Assembly: GCA_945865545.1 (NCBI GenBank) | Contig: CAMBEQ010000001.1 | Coordinates: 50,047-114,046, forward strand | Direction: 5' to 3' | DNA length: 64,000 nt | Source: Sediminibacterium ginsengisoli | GTDB taxonomy: Bacteria > Bacteroidota > Bacteroidia > Chitinophagales > Chitinophagaceae | Shown here: positions 9,504 to 19,102 of the stretch, in pieces | Layout of the letters: each line of letters starts with the position of its first letter | How positions within the stretch are numbered: position 1 is the first letter of the stretch | Position numbers and translations under genes: made by a program | Notes under the pieces: model-generated | Told to the model about the DNA's origin: nothing | Databases searched by the model: none | What the model saw: only the letters and a program-made list of their open reading frames with translations

Positions 9504-10553
9504 TTACTTTGAAGAGGTAATGTTTTTTATAAATGTTACCTCTTCTTTGTTAAAAGGAGTTCCGTCTTTTCTAAATATATCGTGAAACCAAGTAGTGGGT
9601 TCTGGCGAGTCTAACTTACTGCCCCAAGGAAAAATAGTGTTGCTTCTTCCACTCACTAAGCCCCAATTAATAGCTGCTACATGATATCTTTTAAAAATGG
9701 GTAAATGAGTAATGAACTTGCTGTTATTGGTTCTCGCCATGTACTCAGTGCAAATTACAGGACGTCCAAATTTTACTAAAGTATCCAGTGCTTTTTTTAA
9801 TTCAACAGTGTCGTTATAGTTATGAAAAGTAATTACATCTGAATTTTTAAGTTGGAAAGCGTTAATGGATGGTTGTTCGTTATACCAAACACCGGTTGAC
9901 AATGGTTGAGCAGGTCTTACTGCCCAAGCCCATTCATACATTTTCTTTAATAACGGAAGTGAACTTAATCCATATCCGCTATTGCCTGGCTCATTGTATA
10001 AATCCCATAATAAAATTCTGTCGTCATTTTTAAAACTGGTTAACACATCTTTTACATATTTTTCTAAGTCTCCCCAAGCACTCATGTCATTATGTATATT
10101 CATTGTTGGGCTTCTTACCCATCCCGAATTGTGTACCCCTGGTTTTGGATCAGGTTGCTTACCAAGCGTCGCATCGGGATTCCAGCAGTCATCCAAAATA
10201 CAGAAAATAATTTTTATTTTATTTTTGTGCGCAATGGCTAAAAATTGATTCATTCTATTTTTAAATCCAACTGCGTCGGCCTTCCAAGCCATGTCATGTA
10301 AATAAACACGCATCGTATTCATCCCAATGCCTGCAGCCATTCCCAATTCCTTATTAATGGTTACTGTATCAAAGGAGGCTGCTTGCCACATTTCTAATTG
10401 ATTGATTGCAGTATTGGGTAAAAAATTGGCGCCCACTAACCAGCCTTGCTTTTGATACCATTCATTTGCTTTTTGGGAGGACCATTGCTTGTCTTGAGCA
10501 AAGCTGTTACTGGCTAAGCATCCAAAAATTGCTATTATTATTAATTTTTTCAT
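9504..10553 (-). CDS. GH5-like (cellulase-fold) glycoside hydrolase
   Basis: 349 aa secreted TIM-barrel glycosidase with a Sec signal ending at SFAQ (20). The acid/base is expected at E188 in DLYNEPGN and the nucleophile at E270 in ICTEYMAR. MRVYLHDMAW and LDDCWNPDA are typical of Bacteroidota clan GH-A proteins often labelled 1,4-beta-xylanase or cellulase. The exact linkage is not readable. It starts 24 bases downstream of the large BNR-repeat gene on the same strand, suggesting co-transcription and surface co-localisation. The last codons contain an inverted repeat (9511-9545). Confidence 0.85.
   Translation of the reverse strand: MKKLIIIAIFGCLASNSFAQDKQWSSQKANEWYQKQGWLVGANFLPNTAINQLEMWQAASFDTVTINKELGMAAGIGMNTMRVYLHDMAWKADAVGFKNRMNQFLAIAHKNKIKIIFCILDDCWNPDATLGKQPDPKPGVHNSGWVRSPTMNIHNDMSAWGDLEKYVKDVLTSFKNDDRILLWDLYNEPGNSGYGLSSLPLLKKMYEWAWAVRPAQPLSTGVWYNEQPSINAFQLKNSDVITFHNYNDTVELKKALDTLVKFGRPVICTEYMARTNNSKFITHLPIFKRYHVAAINWGLVSGRSNTIFPWGSKLDSPEPTTWFHDIFRKDGTPFNKEEVTFIKNITSSK
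9511..9545 (+). terminator. Inverted repeat inside the end of the GH5-like gene
   Basis: A perfect 10-bp stem GAAGAGGTAA/TTACCTCTTC with a 15-base T-rich loop. It sits 20 bases after the stop of the plus-strand esterase gene but within the last 14 codons of the minus-strand gene. The following sequence (TTTGTT) is only weakly U-rich, so termination is possible but not convincing. Confidence 0.35.
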
Positions 10554-10577
10554 TTGTATTTTTTTATTTTTCTAAAT

Positions 10578-13500
10578 TTAAAGTTTTAATTGCAAATAAG
10601 CAAGTTCCAGTTTTTTTAATTGGCTATTCAAAGCTTGGTAAACTAATGTTTGTTGTGTTGTTGGTGCGAAATCAGCTCCCATGGTTTGACATTCAGAAGA
10701 AATGGCAAGAAGACGTTCTAAAATTTGAGCTGGATTTCTAAAAATATCCATTCTTGCCCCTGTTGAATGAATATCCATTAATTGCTTTTCTAAATGATAT
10801 ACTTCTTTTTCTTTTAATAAACTTTCGCTAGTATTTTGTTTTAAAAAATTAGCTCGATGCACTTCCATACGCTCTATTAGGGATAAGCAATTATTTATAC
10901 TAGACAAGAGTTGTTTACCTAAATTATATTGTGCTTGTATAGAAGCACTATTTGAATGTAGATTTGGATCATTGAATACTTGAATGTCTTGCTTTTGCAC
11001 AAAACTTCCTGTCTTTAACACTACCGTATACTTACCTGCTGGTACTTTGATGGGCGTTAATCCTGGACCAATATCTAAATCATAAATATTTAAAGGTCTG
11101 TTTCCTGCGGAATCTAATTTAATATAATTTTTTTGATCAGGTATTGTTTTTAAAGGGGGTAGTTCAATAGCTGTATGTGCCAGGTTCCACCATACTCTAT
11201 TAAAACCTTTTTGTTTACTGCCCTCCATTTTATTAATGGTATCTCCCTTTTGATTCAAAATAATAATAGTGGGGTTCTCTTGAACCTCTCCTGCTAAATA
11301 ATAATTAATGCTTGCACCATAAGGTGGATTTTGACCTGTCGACATAGAAGATTCAGAATGTATCCCTGACTTATAATGAAATCGATACGCATGCTTTGGT
11401 GCAAATAATTCATTTTTATTTTTCACTGTTTGCTTACTCCATTCTCTTATAGGTGAAATGTCATCTAAAATATAAAAACCACGACCATAGGTAGCCAATA
11501 CTAAATCTCTAAAGTTTTTTTGAATAGCAATATAATAAACAGGTGATGGCGGTAAATTATTTTTTAATGCTACCCAGGTTGTTCCATCATCTGGACTAAT
11601 ATACAATCCATTATCTGTACCTGCATACAACAAACCTTTTTGAGCAGGATCTTCCTTAATACTATGTACAAAAGAACTATTACTAGCTGGAATGCCTGCC
11701 CCTATTGCTTTCCAAGTTTTACCATAATCAGCTGTTTTAAAAATATAAGGTTTGAAATCGCCCAATTGTTGATAGGAAATACTAATATAAGCAGTGCCTG
11801 CATCAAAATTGGAAGGGTCAATACTTCGAATAGTTCCCCATGGTGCGATACCTTTTAAATTTTTTGTAACATTGATCCAAGTTTTTCCTTCGTTCACAGT
11901 TACTTGAATTTGTCCATCATTAGTTCCAGTCCATAAGACACCTTGCTTCACTGGAGACTCTGCAATCACATATAAAGTACAACCATCAAATGTCATCAGA
12001 TTATCTGAATTCATTCCCCCTGAATTTTGTTGGTGTGATTTATCATTGGTGGTTAAATCAGGGCTAATCACTGTCCAAGACATTCCTTGATTAGAAGTTT
12101 TATGTACATATTGACTTCCTACATACACCACCCCTTTCTGATGTTTCGATAAAGCCATTGGAAAATTCCAATGCCAACGATATTTCATATCTGCTGGAGC
12201 CCAACCAAATCCAGCTTCCGGCCAAGGACGTACATCATGAGAATAACCCGTTCTAACATCAGTTACGTCTAGTCCTCCATCATAACAACCAGACCAAATA
12301 ATATTATTATCAAATGGGTCCGGCTGTGCAAAACCACTTTCACATCCACCTACACCTTCCCATAAACCTAATGGGATGGAGCCCTGCATACTAATGGCTG
12401 CAGTTCGATAAGAATATCCATCCTGTCTATTGCCCATCACATGATAGGGTATCATATTATCTACAGCTACATGATACATTTGCGCAATAGGTAAATTAAT
12501 ATTGCTCCATGATGCTCCTGCGTTGGAGCTCATATTCAAACCTCCGTCATGCGCTACCATAATTCTTTTTGCATTTTTAGGATCAAACCAAATATCATGA
12601 TTGTCCCCTCCTGGTTCATAAGTTCCTTCGCCATTAAAAGTAACGCCTCCATCTTTTGACTCCATAATAGTTACACAAATAGTATACAATTTATTTTCAT
12701 CCTGAGTAGACACACGCACCCTTGTATAATAAGCTGCACGTTGCGCCATAGAATGCGCTTGGTACATAAGTTTCCAATGTTCACCTCCATCTATTGATTT
12801 ATATAAACCAGGTACCTTGTCTTCTACTAATGCATAAATAGTTGAGGGATTACTTTGCGCAAAATCAATAGAAGTTTTTCCCACTGGATGACCTGCTCCT
12901 CCTGGTAAACCATTTTGCATTGGCTTCCAAGTTTTACCACCATCATTGGTTTTATAAAAACCACTCCCCGGTCCACCACTATTTAAATTCCAGGTTTTAA
13001 TATCCACTTGCCACATGGCAGCCACTAAATTTTTAGTGTCTTTGCCATTTAAGGATAAATCTATACAACCTGTATTTTCATCTACAAATAAAATACGCTC
13101 CCAACTTTGTCCGCCATTGGTAGTTTTATAAACCCCTCTTTCCTGTTGTGGACCATGCATATGTCCCATGGCAGCCACATATACTGTATTCGTATCCGTT
13201 GGATCTACAATAACCTTACTTATTAAAACGGTTTCTTTTAGGCCTTTGTTTTGCCAGGTTTTTCCACCATCACTTGACTTATAAATACCATTCCCATTGG
13301 CATGGGCAGGACGAATGACAAAAGTTTCTCCTGTTCCAGCCCAAACTTGTTGAGGATGGCTCTCGGAAATAGCCAAGGCGCCAATAGAAGAATTATCCAT
13401 TTGATCAAAAATGGGTTTCCAATGTATACCTGCATCCGTAGTCTTAAAAATTCCTCCAGAAGCTGCTCCCACATAGGATACCATTGGATTTCCAGGTTCT

Positions 13501-13640
13501 CCCACTACCGCAATGGCCCTGTTACCATCTGGGCCCATAAATCTAAAGGGCATGGCCGAAAATAATTCAGTACCAGTGGTTTGTGCTAAAACAGTGGCAC
13601 TGAGAAAGATACCTAGTAAAGCAAATAGTTGTTTTTTCAT
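10578..13640 (-). CDS. Secreted BNR/Asp-box propeller protein (sortilin-like), copy A
   Basis: 1020 aa with a Sec signal ending at VLAQ. It is built of repeated Asp-box units of the form S/TxDxGxTW: SSDGGKTW, TTNGGQSW, TNDGGKTW, SIDGGEHW, TSNQGMSW, TADYGKTW and others. This indicates a ten-bladed VPS10/sortilin-type or double seven-bladed propeller over about residues 25-740. A C-terminal region (about 750-1020) has a beta-domain followed by a helical tail. Such proteins are often labelled glycosyl hydrolase but show no clear sialidase arginine triad here. Binding, scaffolding or exo-acting hydrolysis are all possible. It is divergent from a paralogue across 119 bases and upstream of the GH5-like gene. 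Confidence 0.85.
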   Translation of the reverse strand: MKKQLFALLGIFLSATVLAQTTGTELFSAMPFRFMGPDGNRAIAVVGEPGNPMVSYVGAASGGIFKTTDAGIHWKPIFDQMDNSSIGALAISESHPQQVWAGTGETFVIRPAHANGNGIYKSSDGGKTWQNKGLKETVLISKVIVDPTDTNTVYVAAMGHMHGPQQERGVYKTTNGGQSWERILFVDENTGCIDLSLNGKDTKNLVAAMWQVDIKTWNLNSGGPGSGFYKTNDGGKTWKPMQNGLPGGAGHPVGKTSIDFAQSNPSTIYALVEDKVPGLYKSIDGGEHWKLMYQAHSMAQRAAYYTRVRVSTQDENKLYTICVTIMESKDGGVTFNGEGTYEPGGDNHDIWFDPKNAKRIMVAHDGGLNMSSNAGASWSNINLPIAQMYHVAVDNMIPYHVMGNRQDGYSYRTAAISMQGSIPLGLWEGVGGCESGFAQPDPFDNNIIWSGCYDGGLDVTDVRTGYSHDVRPWPEAGFGWAPADMKYRWHWNFPMALSKHQKGVVYVGSQYVHKTSNQGMSWTVISPDLTTNDKSHQQNSGGMNSDNLMTFDGCTLYVIAESPVKQGVLWTGTNDGQIQVTVNEGKTWINVTKNLKGIAPWGTIRSIDPSNFDAGTAYISISYQQLGDFKPYIFKTADYGKTWKAIGAGIPASNSSFVHSIKEDPAQKGLLYAGTDNGLYISPDDGTTWVALKNNLPPSPVYYIAIQKNFRDLVLATYGRGFYILDDISPIREWSKQTVKNKNELFAPKHAYRFHYKSGIHSESSMSTGQNPPYGASINYYLAGEVQENPTIIILNQKGDTINKMEGSKQKGFNRVWWNLAHTAIELPPLKTIPDQKNYIKLDSAGNRPLNIYDLDIGPGLTPIKVPAGKYTVVLKTGSFVQKQDIQVFNDPNLHSNSASIQAQYNLGKQLLSSINNCLSLIERMEVHRANFLKQNTSESLLKEKEVYHLEKQLMDIHSTGARMDIFRNPAQILERLLAISSECQTMGADFAPTTQQTLVYQALNSQLKKLELAYLQLKL

Positions 13641-13689
13641 GAACGAAAATTTTTCATTTTAATAAATCAATTAATGAATTTAATCAATA

Positions 13690-13714
13690 TAATTGTAGCA
13701 ACCAATTACAATTA
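13690..13714. promoter_or_regulatory. Dyad in the shared divergent promoter of the two BNR genes
   Basis: TAATTGTA, nine bases, then TACAATTA: an 8-bp perfect inverted repeat near the middle of the 119-base gap between the two divergent BNR-propeller genes. The position fits an operator acting on both. There is no regulator gene nearby and the sequence is AT-rich, so this is a candidate only. Confidence 0.3.
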
Positions 13715-13759
13715 AAACAAAGAATTTTATTTGTATATTTAATACCAAAAATCATCAAC

Positions 13760-16651
13760 ATGATAACAGTTTTTAAAAAAATGTGCATTGTTAGTTTGCT
13801 TGTTGTAGCAAATCTATTTTCCATTGCCACATGGGCACAAGTAGACCCTTCTTTCTTAGCAGGTTTAAAATATAGAATGATAGGGCCTCACAGAGCAGGT
13901 CGAACTGTTGGTATAACAGGTGTTAACAGTGAGCCCAATGTTTTTTATATGGGTGTAAATAATGGGGGAGTATGGAAAACCAACGACTTTGGTCATACTT
14001 GGAAACCCATTTTTGATAAACAAAGTACCGGATCCGTAGGCGATGTGGCAGTAGCCCCTTCCAATTCAAATGTAATTTATGTAGGAAGTGGAGAAGGCAT
14101 TCAACGTCCCGACTTATCTATAGGCAATGGATTATACAAATCAACTGATGCAGGCAATACTTGGACCAATCTAGGTTTAAATGATGCGCAACAAATTGGT
14201 GGAATAACTATTGATCCTACGAATGAAAATAGAATTTTCGTAGCCGCTTTAGGACATCCTTATGGACCCAATAAAGAACGTGGTGTGTATAGAAGTTTAG
14301 ATGGCGGAAAAACTATAGAACAGGTTTTATACATCAATGAAAATACAGGCGCAGTGCAGGTATTGATTGACCCTAATCATACCAATATTATTTTTGCAAC
14401 CATTTGGGCAGCACGTCAAGGACCTTGGGAAAATGGTGCTTGGGATGGAGAAGAAAGTGGATTGTATAAATCTTTGGATGGAGGAACTACTTGGAAAAAA
14501 ATTACCAAAGGATTGCCTTCTACTACTCAAGATGGATTAGGACGAATTGGATTTACCATTGCGCCAAGCAATTCTAATAGAATGTATGCAACAGTGGATG
14601 CCCAAAAAAATGGAGGCGTCTATAGAAGTGATGATGCTGGAGAAAGTTGGTACCTATTATCCAGTGACAATAGATATTGGGGACGAGGAAGTGATTTTGC
14701 AGAAGTAAAAACAGATCCCAAAAACGAAGACATTGTTTATTCTGCCAATGTAGTAATTTGGAAATCAAAGGATGGAGGAAAAAATTGGGAAGGAATTAAA
14801 GGTGCACCAGGAGGAGATGATTATCATCGTATATGGATCAACCCAAATAATACAAAAATTATGGCTATCGCATTAGACCAAGGTGCGACCATCACTGTCA
14901 ATGGAGGAGAAACTTATTCTAGTTGGTACAATCAAGCTACTGCTCAGTTTTATCATGTTAGTACCGACAATGCATTCCCTTATAATGTATACGGAGGTCA
15001 ACAAGAAAGTGGTTCCATCGGTATTGCTTCACGTTCTAATGATGGTAATATTAGCTTTAGAGAATGGCATCCAGTGGGTGTAGAAGAATATGGTTATATC
15101 GCCGCTGATCCATTAGATCCTAATATTATTTATGGAGGTAAAATTACGAAGCATGATAAAAGAACAGGTCAGGTGCAAAATATTTCACCAGTTCCAGTAA
15201 GAGAAGGCAAAGTAAGATTTATTCGAACTGCTCCGATTTTATTTTCCCCTGTTAATCCAAAAACTTTATTTTTTGCAGGGAATATTATTTTTAAAACAAC
15301 CAATGGAGGTACTAGTTGGGAAACAATTAGCCCCGATTTAACACGCGAGGCTTGGGATATACCAAGTAGTGTTGGTGTATATACTTCTGACAAATTAAAA
15401 AATATGCCAAGGCGTGGTGTGGTGTATTCTTTGGCGCCTTCCTATCAAGACGTCAATACTTTATGGGCTGGTACGGATGATGGATATATTCACATCACGA
15501 AAGATGGAGGAAAGCATTGGAAAAATATTACGCCCGATGCCATTACTTCTTGGAGTAAAATTTCCATGATTGATGCGAGTAGATTTGATAATAATACGGC
15601 CTATGTTGCAGTCAATAGAATTCGTTGTGATGACCAGACTCCCCATATTTACAAAACAACTGACGGTGGTGTAAGCTGGAAAAAAATTATAACAGGTTTA
15701 CCCAATGAACCTATTAATACTGTTAGAGAAGATGCCGTAAGAAAAGGTTTATTATTTGCTGGATCAGAAAATGCAGTATACTTTTCATTAGACGCTGGTG
15801 AACATTGGCAATCATTAAGATTAAATATGCCTGCCACTTCTATTCGTGATTTAGTAATACATGAGGATGATTTAGTATTAGGTACGCATGGTCGTAGTTT
15901 TTGGATTTTAGATAATATTAATCCATTAAGACAAATAAATATTGCTACTCAAAAAGAAACGGTATTATTAAAACCACAAAAAGCAATTCGTGTTAGATGG
16001 AATATGAATAACGATACGCCATTACCTCCAGAAGAACCTGCTGGAGAAAATCCTCCCGATGGCGCCATCATTGATTATTATTTAAACAGTAATAGTAGCA
16101 CCCCTGTAACCTTAGAAATTATTAACGACAAAGGAGCGCTCATTCGTACATTTAGTAGTCAAGACACTTTGTATAAAATTCCAGCAGTAAATATTCCTTT
16201 GTATTGGATCAGACCTCAACAAATAGTATCTACCGAAGCGGGTGCTCATCGCTTTTTATGGGACATGAAATACACTCCCTTAAATGTTGCGCCTCAATAC
16301 CCAATTGCCGCAGTCGTGCACAATACAGTCCCTGAAAGTACAGCGCCATGGGTGCTACCAGGCAACTATACCATTCGTTTAAAAGTGGGCAATAAAATAA
16401 TGGAACAAGTAATTACGATTGTAATGGATCCTAGGATCAAAACAAGTACTGCCGACTTAAAACGTCAATATGATTTATCTATGATTTGTTATGAGGGTAG
16501 AAAAAAATCTTTAGGAAAATACCCAGTCCTTTATCAACACTTTAGCGAATTATTTAATATATTAGATCAGACAGAAATGGCACCCACACTATCTACAGAA
16601 AAAGCGGTGCTAGCTACGCAGGCTGCATTATTAAATGAATTAAAAAAATGA
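13760..16651 (+). CDS. Secreted BNR/Asp-box propeller protein (sortilin-like), copy B
   Basis: 963 aa, Sec signal ending at TWAQ (about 27), then LKYRMIGPHRAGRTVGI, which opens this family. Asp boxes include TNDFGHTW, STDAGNTW, SLDGGTTW, SDDAGESW, SKDGGKNW, TTNGGTSW, TKDGGKHW and SLDAGEHW, spread over about residues 40-720. After the propeller there is a C-terminal beta-domain with GENPPDGAIIDYYL, which has a counterpart in copy A (GQNPPYGASINYYL). That shared segment shows true paralogy beyond the repeat itself. The stop codon overlaps the start of the next gene (ATGA), so the serine hydrolase is translationally coupled. Confidence 0.86.
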   Translation: MITVFKKMCIVSLLVVANLFSIATWAQVDPSFLAGLKYRMIGPHRAGRTVGITGVNSEPNVFYMGVNNGGVWKTNDFGHTWKPIFDKQSTGSVGDVAVAPSNSNVIYVGSGEGIQRPDLSIGNGLYKSTDAGNTWTNLGLNDAQQIGGITIDPTNENRIFVAALGHPYGPNKERGVYRSLDGGKTIEQVLYINENTGAVQVLIDPNHTNIIFATIWAARQGPWENGAWDGEESGLYKSLDGGTTWKKITKGLPSTTQDGLGRIGFTIAPSNSNRMYATVDAQKNGGVYRSDDAGESWYLLSSDNRYWGRGSDFAEVKTDPKNEDIVYSANVVIWKSKDGGKNWEGIKGAPGGDDYHRIWINPNNTKIMAIALDQGATITVNGGETYSSWYNQATAQFYHVSTDNAFPYNVYGGQQESGSIGIASRSNDGNISFREWHPVGVEEYGYIAADPLDPNIIYGGKITKHDKRTGQVQNISPVPVREGKVRFIRTAPILFSPVNPKTLFFAGNIIFKTTNGGTSWETISPDLTREAWDIPSSVGVYTSDKLKNMPRRGVVYSLAPSYQDVNTLWAGTDDGYIHITKDGGKHWKNITPDAITSWSKISMIDASRFDNNTAYVAVNRIRCDDQTPHIYKTTDGGVSWKKIITGLPNEPINTVREDAVRKGLLFAGSENAVYFSLDAGEHWQSLRLNMPATSIRDLVIHEDDLVLGTHGRSFWILDNINPLRQINIATQKETVLLKPQKAIRVRWNMNNDTPLPPEEPAGENPPDGAIIDYYLNSNSSTPVTLEIINDKGALIRTFSSQDTLYKIPAVNIPLYWIRPQQIVSTEAGAHRFLWDMKYTPLNVAPQYPIAAVVHNTVPESTAPWVLPGNYTIRLKVGNKIMEQVITIVMDPRIKTSTADLKRQYDLSMICYEGRKKSLGKYPVLYQHFSELFNILDQTEMAPTLSTEKAVLATQAALLNELKK

Positions 16652-17742
16652 GCACGAAATTAATTAATAGTTTACTTATTTATACGGCTGCAATGTTATT
16701 TGCATCCTGTAAACCAAGTGCGCTATTAATTAAAGAAAGGAAGATTGATGCCATTCTTGCAGCTTATAGTTCCAATAAAAATCCCGGAGCAAGTGTACTA
16801 GTATATCAAAATGATAAAATACTTTTTCAAAAAGGATATGGTGTAAAATCTGCCGAAGGCAATGATAAAATAACGCCTAACACCAACTTTAGATTGGCCT
16901 CCTTAACAAAACAGTTTACGGCTATGTCTGTTTTATTATTGGTGAAGAATAAAAAAATCTCTTTAGAAGATCCTCTTGTTAAATATTTCTCAAGTTTCCC
17001 TGCTTATGGAAAGAAAATAAAAATTAAACACTTACTTACGCATACTTCTGGATTATTGGATTACGAAGACCTTCTACCAAAAGATCAAGTGGTGCAAGTT
17101 CATGATACGAATTGTTTACAATTAATGTTTTTTGCCGATTCACTATATTTTCCTGCAGGCACAAAATATAAATACAGCAATACAGGCTATGCTATTTTAT
17201 CATTGATTGTAGAAAGAATAAGTGGGCAAAGCTTTGCTAATTTTTTAAATGAAAATATTTTCAAGCCTTTGGAGATGAAAAATACCTTGGCTTTTGAAGA
17301 CGGAAAATCAATTGTAACGAATAGGGCTTATGGAAATTCATTGGAAAACGATACTTGGATACAAACAGACCAAAGCCTTACTAGTGCAGTATTAGGCGAT
17401 GGGGGCATTTACACCAATACGATAGATATGACCAAATGGGTGAAAGCCTTATGGGACTATAAATTATTGCCTGCCGCCTTACAAAAGGAAGCCTGGAGTA
17501 GAAAAAAAGTAGAAAACGGAACGCTCATTAATTATGGCTACGGATGGGAAGTAGAAGAATACAATAATAAAACACATCCACATCACAATGGAAGTTCTAT
17601 AGGATTTAAAAATCATATACTACTTTTTCCAGAGCAAAAATTAATGGTGATTTTATTAACCAATAGAAATGAAGGGACTCCTATCATTGAAGCAAAAAAA
17701 ATTGCGGATTTGTATTTAGAGTATGATACAAATCCGCAATAA
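16648..17742 (+). CDS. S12/beta-lactamase-family serine hydrolase lipoprotein
   Basis: 364 aa. The lipobox is LFASC (C21), so it is probably an outer or inner membrane lipoprotein. The penicillin-binding fold is shown by SLTK (S85, K88), YSN (176-178) and the HHNG block near residue 311 in the KTG position. Plausible activities are D-aminopeptidase, esterase or D,D-carboxypeptidase; class C beta-lactamase is less likely for a lipoprotein with this context. It overlaps the upstream BNR gene by 4 bases. Its last 14 codons are made from an inverted repeat that serves as the terminator of the opposing gene. Confidence 0.87.
   Translation: MSTKLINSLLIYTAAMLFASCKPSALLIKERKIDAILAAYSSNKNPGASVLVYQNDKILFQKGYGVKSAEGNDKITPNTNFRLASLTKQFTAMSVLLLVKNKKISLEDPLVKYFSSFPAYGKKIKIKHLLTHTSGLLDYEDLLPKDQVVQVHDTNCLQLMFFADSLYFPAGTKYKYSNTGYAILSLIVERISGQSFANFLNENIFKPLEMKNTLAFEDGKSIVTNRAYGNSLENDTWIQTDQSLTSAVLGDGGIYTNTIDMTKWVKALWDYKLLPAALQKEAWSRKKVENGTLINYGYGWEVEEYNNKTHPHHNGSSIGFKNHILLFPEQKLMVILLTNRNEGTPIIEAKKIADLYLEYDTNPQ
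17693..17740 (-). terminator. Terminator of the M20D gene embedded in the opposing coding sequence
   Basis: A perfect 15-bp stem ATTGCGGATTTGTAT (17701-17715) and its complement (17726-17740) with a 10-base loop. On the minus strand it is followed by an unbroken U-tract (the A-run at 17694-17700). This is a canonical intrinsic terminator for the minus-strand M20D gene ending at 17748, yet all of it lies inside the plus-strand serine hydrolase gene and includes the first base of its stop codon. Confidence 0.85.
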
Positions 17743-17747
17743 ATTAT

Positions 17748-19034
17748 TTATGGTTTTGCATTGTCAAATACTAAATTGCAAAAAGCTTTTACGCCTAAAA
17801 TAAAACCTGATTCATCCAAATAAAAATCAGGGGTGTGATGTCCGCTTACTTCATTTGCTTTTTTCCCTTTTTGCATACCTCCTAAACTAAAAAAGAAAGA
17901 AGGTGCTTTGTCTCCATAAAAAGAAAAATCTTCTGCAGCAGTGGTCCAATTTGATTCCAACACATGGTCAAAGCCGGCAGCTTTATTTAATGCATTCACC
18001 GATTTTTTTGCAAGTGAAGGGTCATTGTAATTGATCATGGTTTGCGTTTTGATATCAATGACAGCAGTGGCGCCAGCGCTTTCTGCAATATGCTGAACCA
18101 CACGACGCATTTTTTCGTGGGTCTCTTTACGCATGGTGGCGTCCAAAGAACGAATGGTGCCCAACATTTCAGCAGATTCTGGAATAATATTGGCTCTAAC
18201 CCCACTATGTAAAGATCCCACTGAAATTACTAAGGGTGCTTTGGTTAAATCAGATTCACGACTTACAATATGTTGTAATGCTTCAATGATTTCTGCGGAT
18301 ACCACGATAGGATCTACACTAGCCCAAGGCATGGCCCCATGACTTCCTTTGCCATTTACCACAATTTTAAATAAATCTGAAGAAGCTTGTGCAGCGCCAG
18401 ATTTATAAGACAAAGTTCCCGCAGGGGTTTGCGCTGCCATATGCAATCCAAAAATTACATCTAGTTTAGGTTTATCCATCGCCCCTTCTTTAATCATCAA
18501 AGGTGCGCCCCCTTCTTCTCCATTAGGCGCCCCTTCTTCAGCAGGTTGAAATAAAAATACGACTGTACCAGGCAATTCTTTTTGCATTTGCTTTAACATT
18601 TTTGCAGTCGCCATTAAAATGGCAGTATGTACATCATGCCCACAAGCATGCATCACCCCTACAGATTGTCCATTGTACTCCGATTTTACTTTTGAGGCAA
18701 AGGCAACCGGTGCTCTTTCCACAATAGGTAAGGCATCAATATCTGCACGCAAACCTACTACTGGTCCGGGTTTTCCTCCTTTCAAAACCGCCACTACTCC
18801 AGTTTTCGCAATAGGATAAGTCACTTCCAATCCAATTGATTTTAAATAGTCAGCAATATAACTACCTGTTTTAAATTCACGATTGGATAATTCTGGGAAT
18901 TCATGAAAATGTTGTCTCCAACTAATTAATTGAGGTTCCACTTCATTCAATAAAGCAGTAAAGTTTTTCGGTAGTTCTTGGGCCCTCATTTGGGATGAAA
19001 TAAGCAAGACTAAACCTAATATTATTTTTCGCAT
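17748..19034 (-). CDS. Secreted M20D amidohydrolase (N-acyl-amino-acid/IAA-conjugate hydrolase-like)
   Basis: 428 aa, Sec signal to about residue 18 (SSQMRAQ). M20D motifs are complete: GLRADIDALP (94-103), HACGHDVHT (C131 and H133 as metal ligands) and QPAEEG (E166/E167). GSHGAMPW marks the lid domain. The family hydrolyses N-acyl amino acids, hippurate or auxin conjugates. Export indicates scavenging of external conjugates. It converges on the serine hydrolase with a 5-base gap. Confidence 0.92.
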   Translation of the reverse strand: MRKIILGLVLLISSQMRAQELPKNFTALLNEVEPQLISWRQHFHEFPELSNREFKTGSYIADYLKSIGLEVTYPIAKTGVVAVLKGGKPGPVVGLRADIDALPIVERAPVAFASKVKSEYNGQSVGVMHACGHDVHTAILMATAKMLKQMQKELPGTVVFLFQPAEEGAPNGEEGGAPLMIKEGAMDKPKLDVIFGLHMAAQTPAGTLSYKSGAAQASSDLFKIVVNGKGSHGAMPWASVDPIVVSAEIIEALQHIVSRESDLTKAPLVISVGSLHSGVRANIIPESAEMLGTIRSLDATMRKETHEKMRRVVQHIAESAGATAVIDIKTQTMINYNDPSLAKKSVNALNKAAGFDHVLESNWTTAAEDFSFYGDKAPSFFFSLGGMQKGKKANEVSGHHTPDFYLDESGFILGVKAFCNLVFDNAKP

Positions 19035-19102
19035 ATTTTAAATTTTTAGAAAATTACAACCATATTGACAAGTATCCCAATAATTTTTTCTAATTTAATG
19101 CC

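Noticed and set aside
16648..16651. Overlap of BNR gene and serine hydrolase as a frameshifted fusion
   Set aside because: The hydrolase has its own lipoprotein signal and complete catalytic domain, so this is an ordinary ATGA translational coupling.
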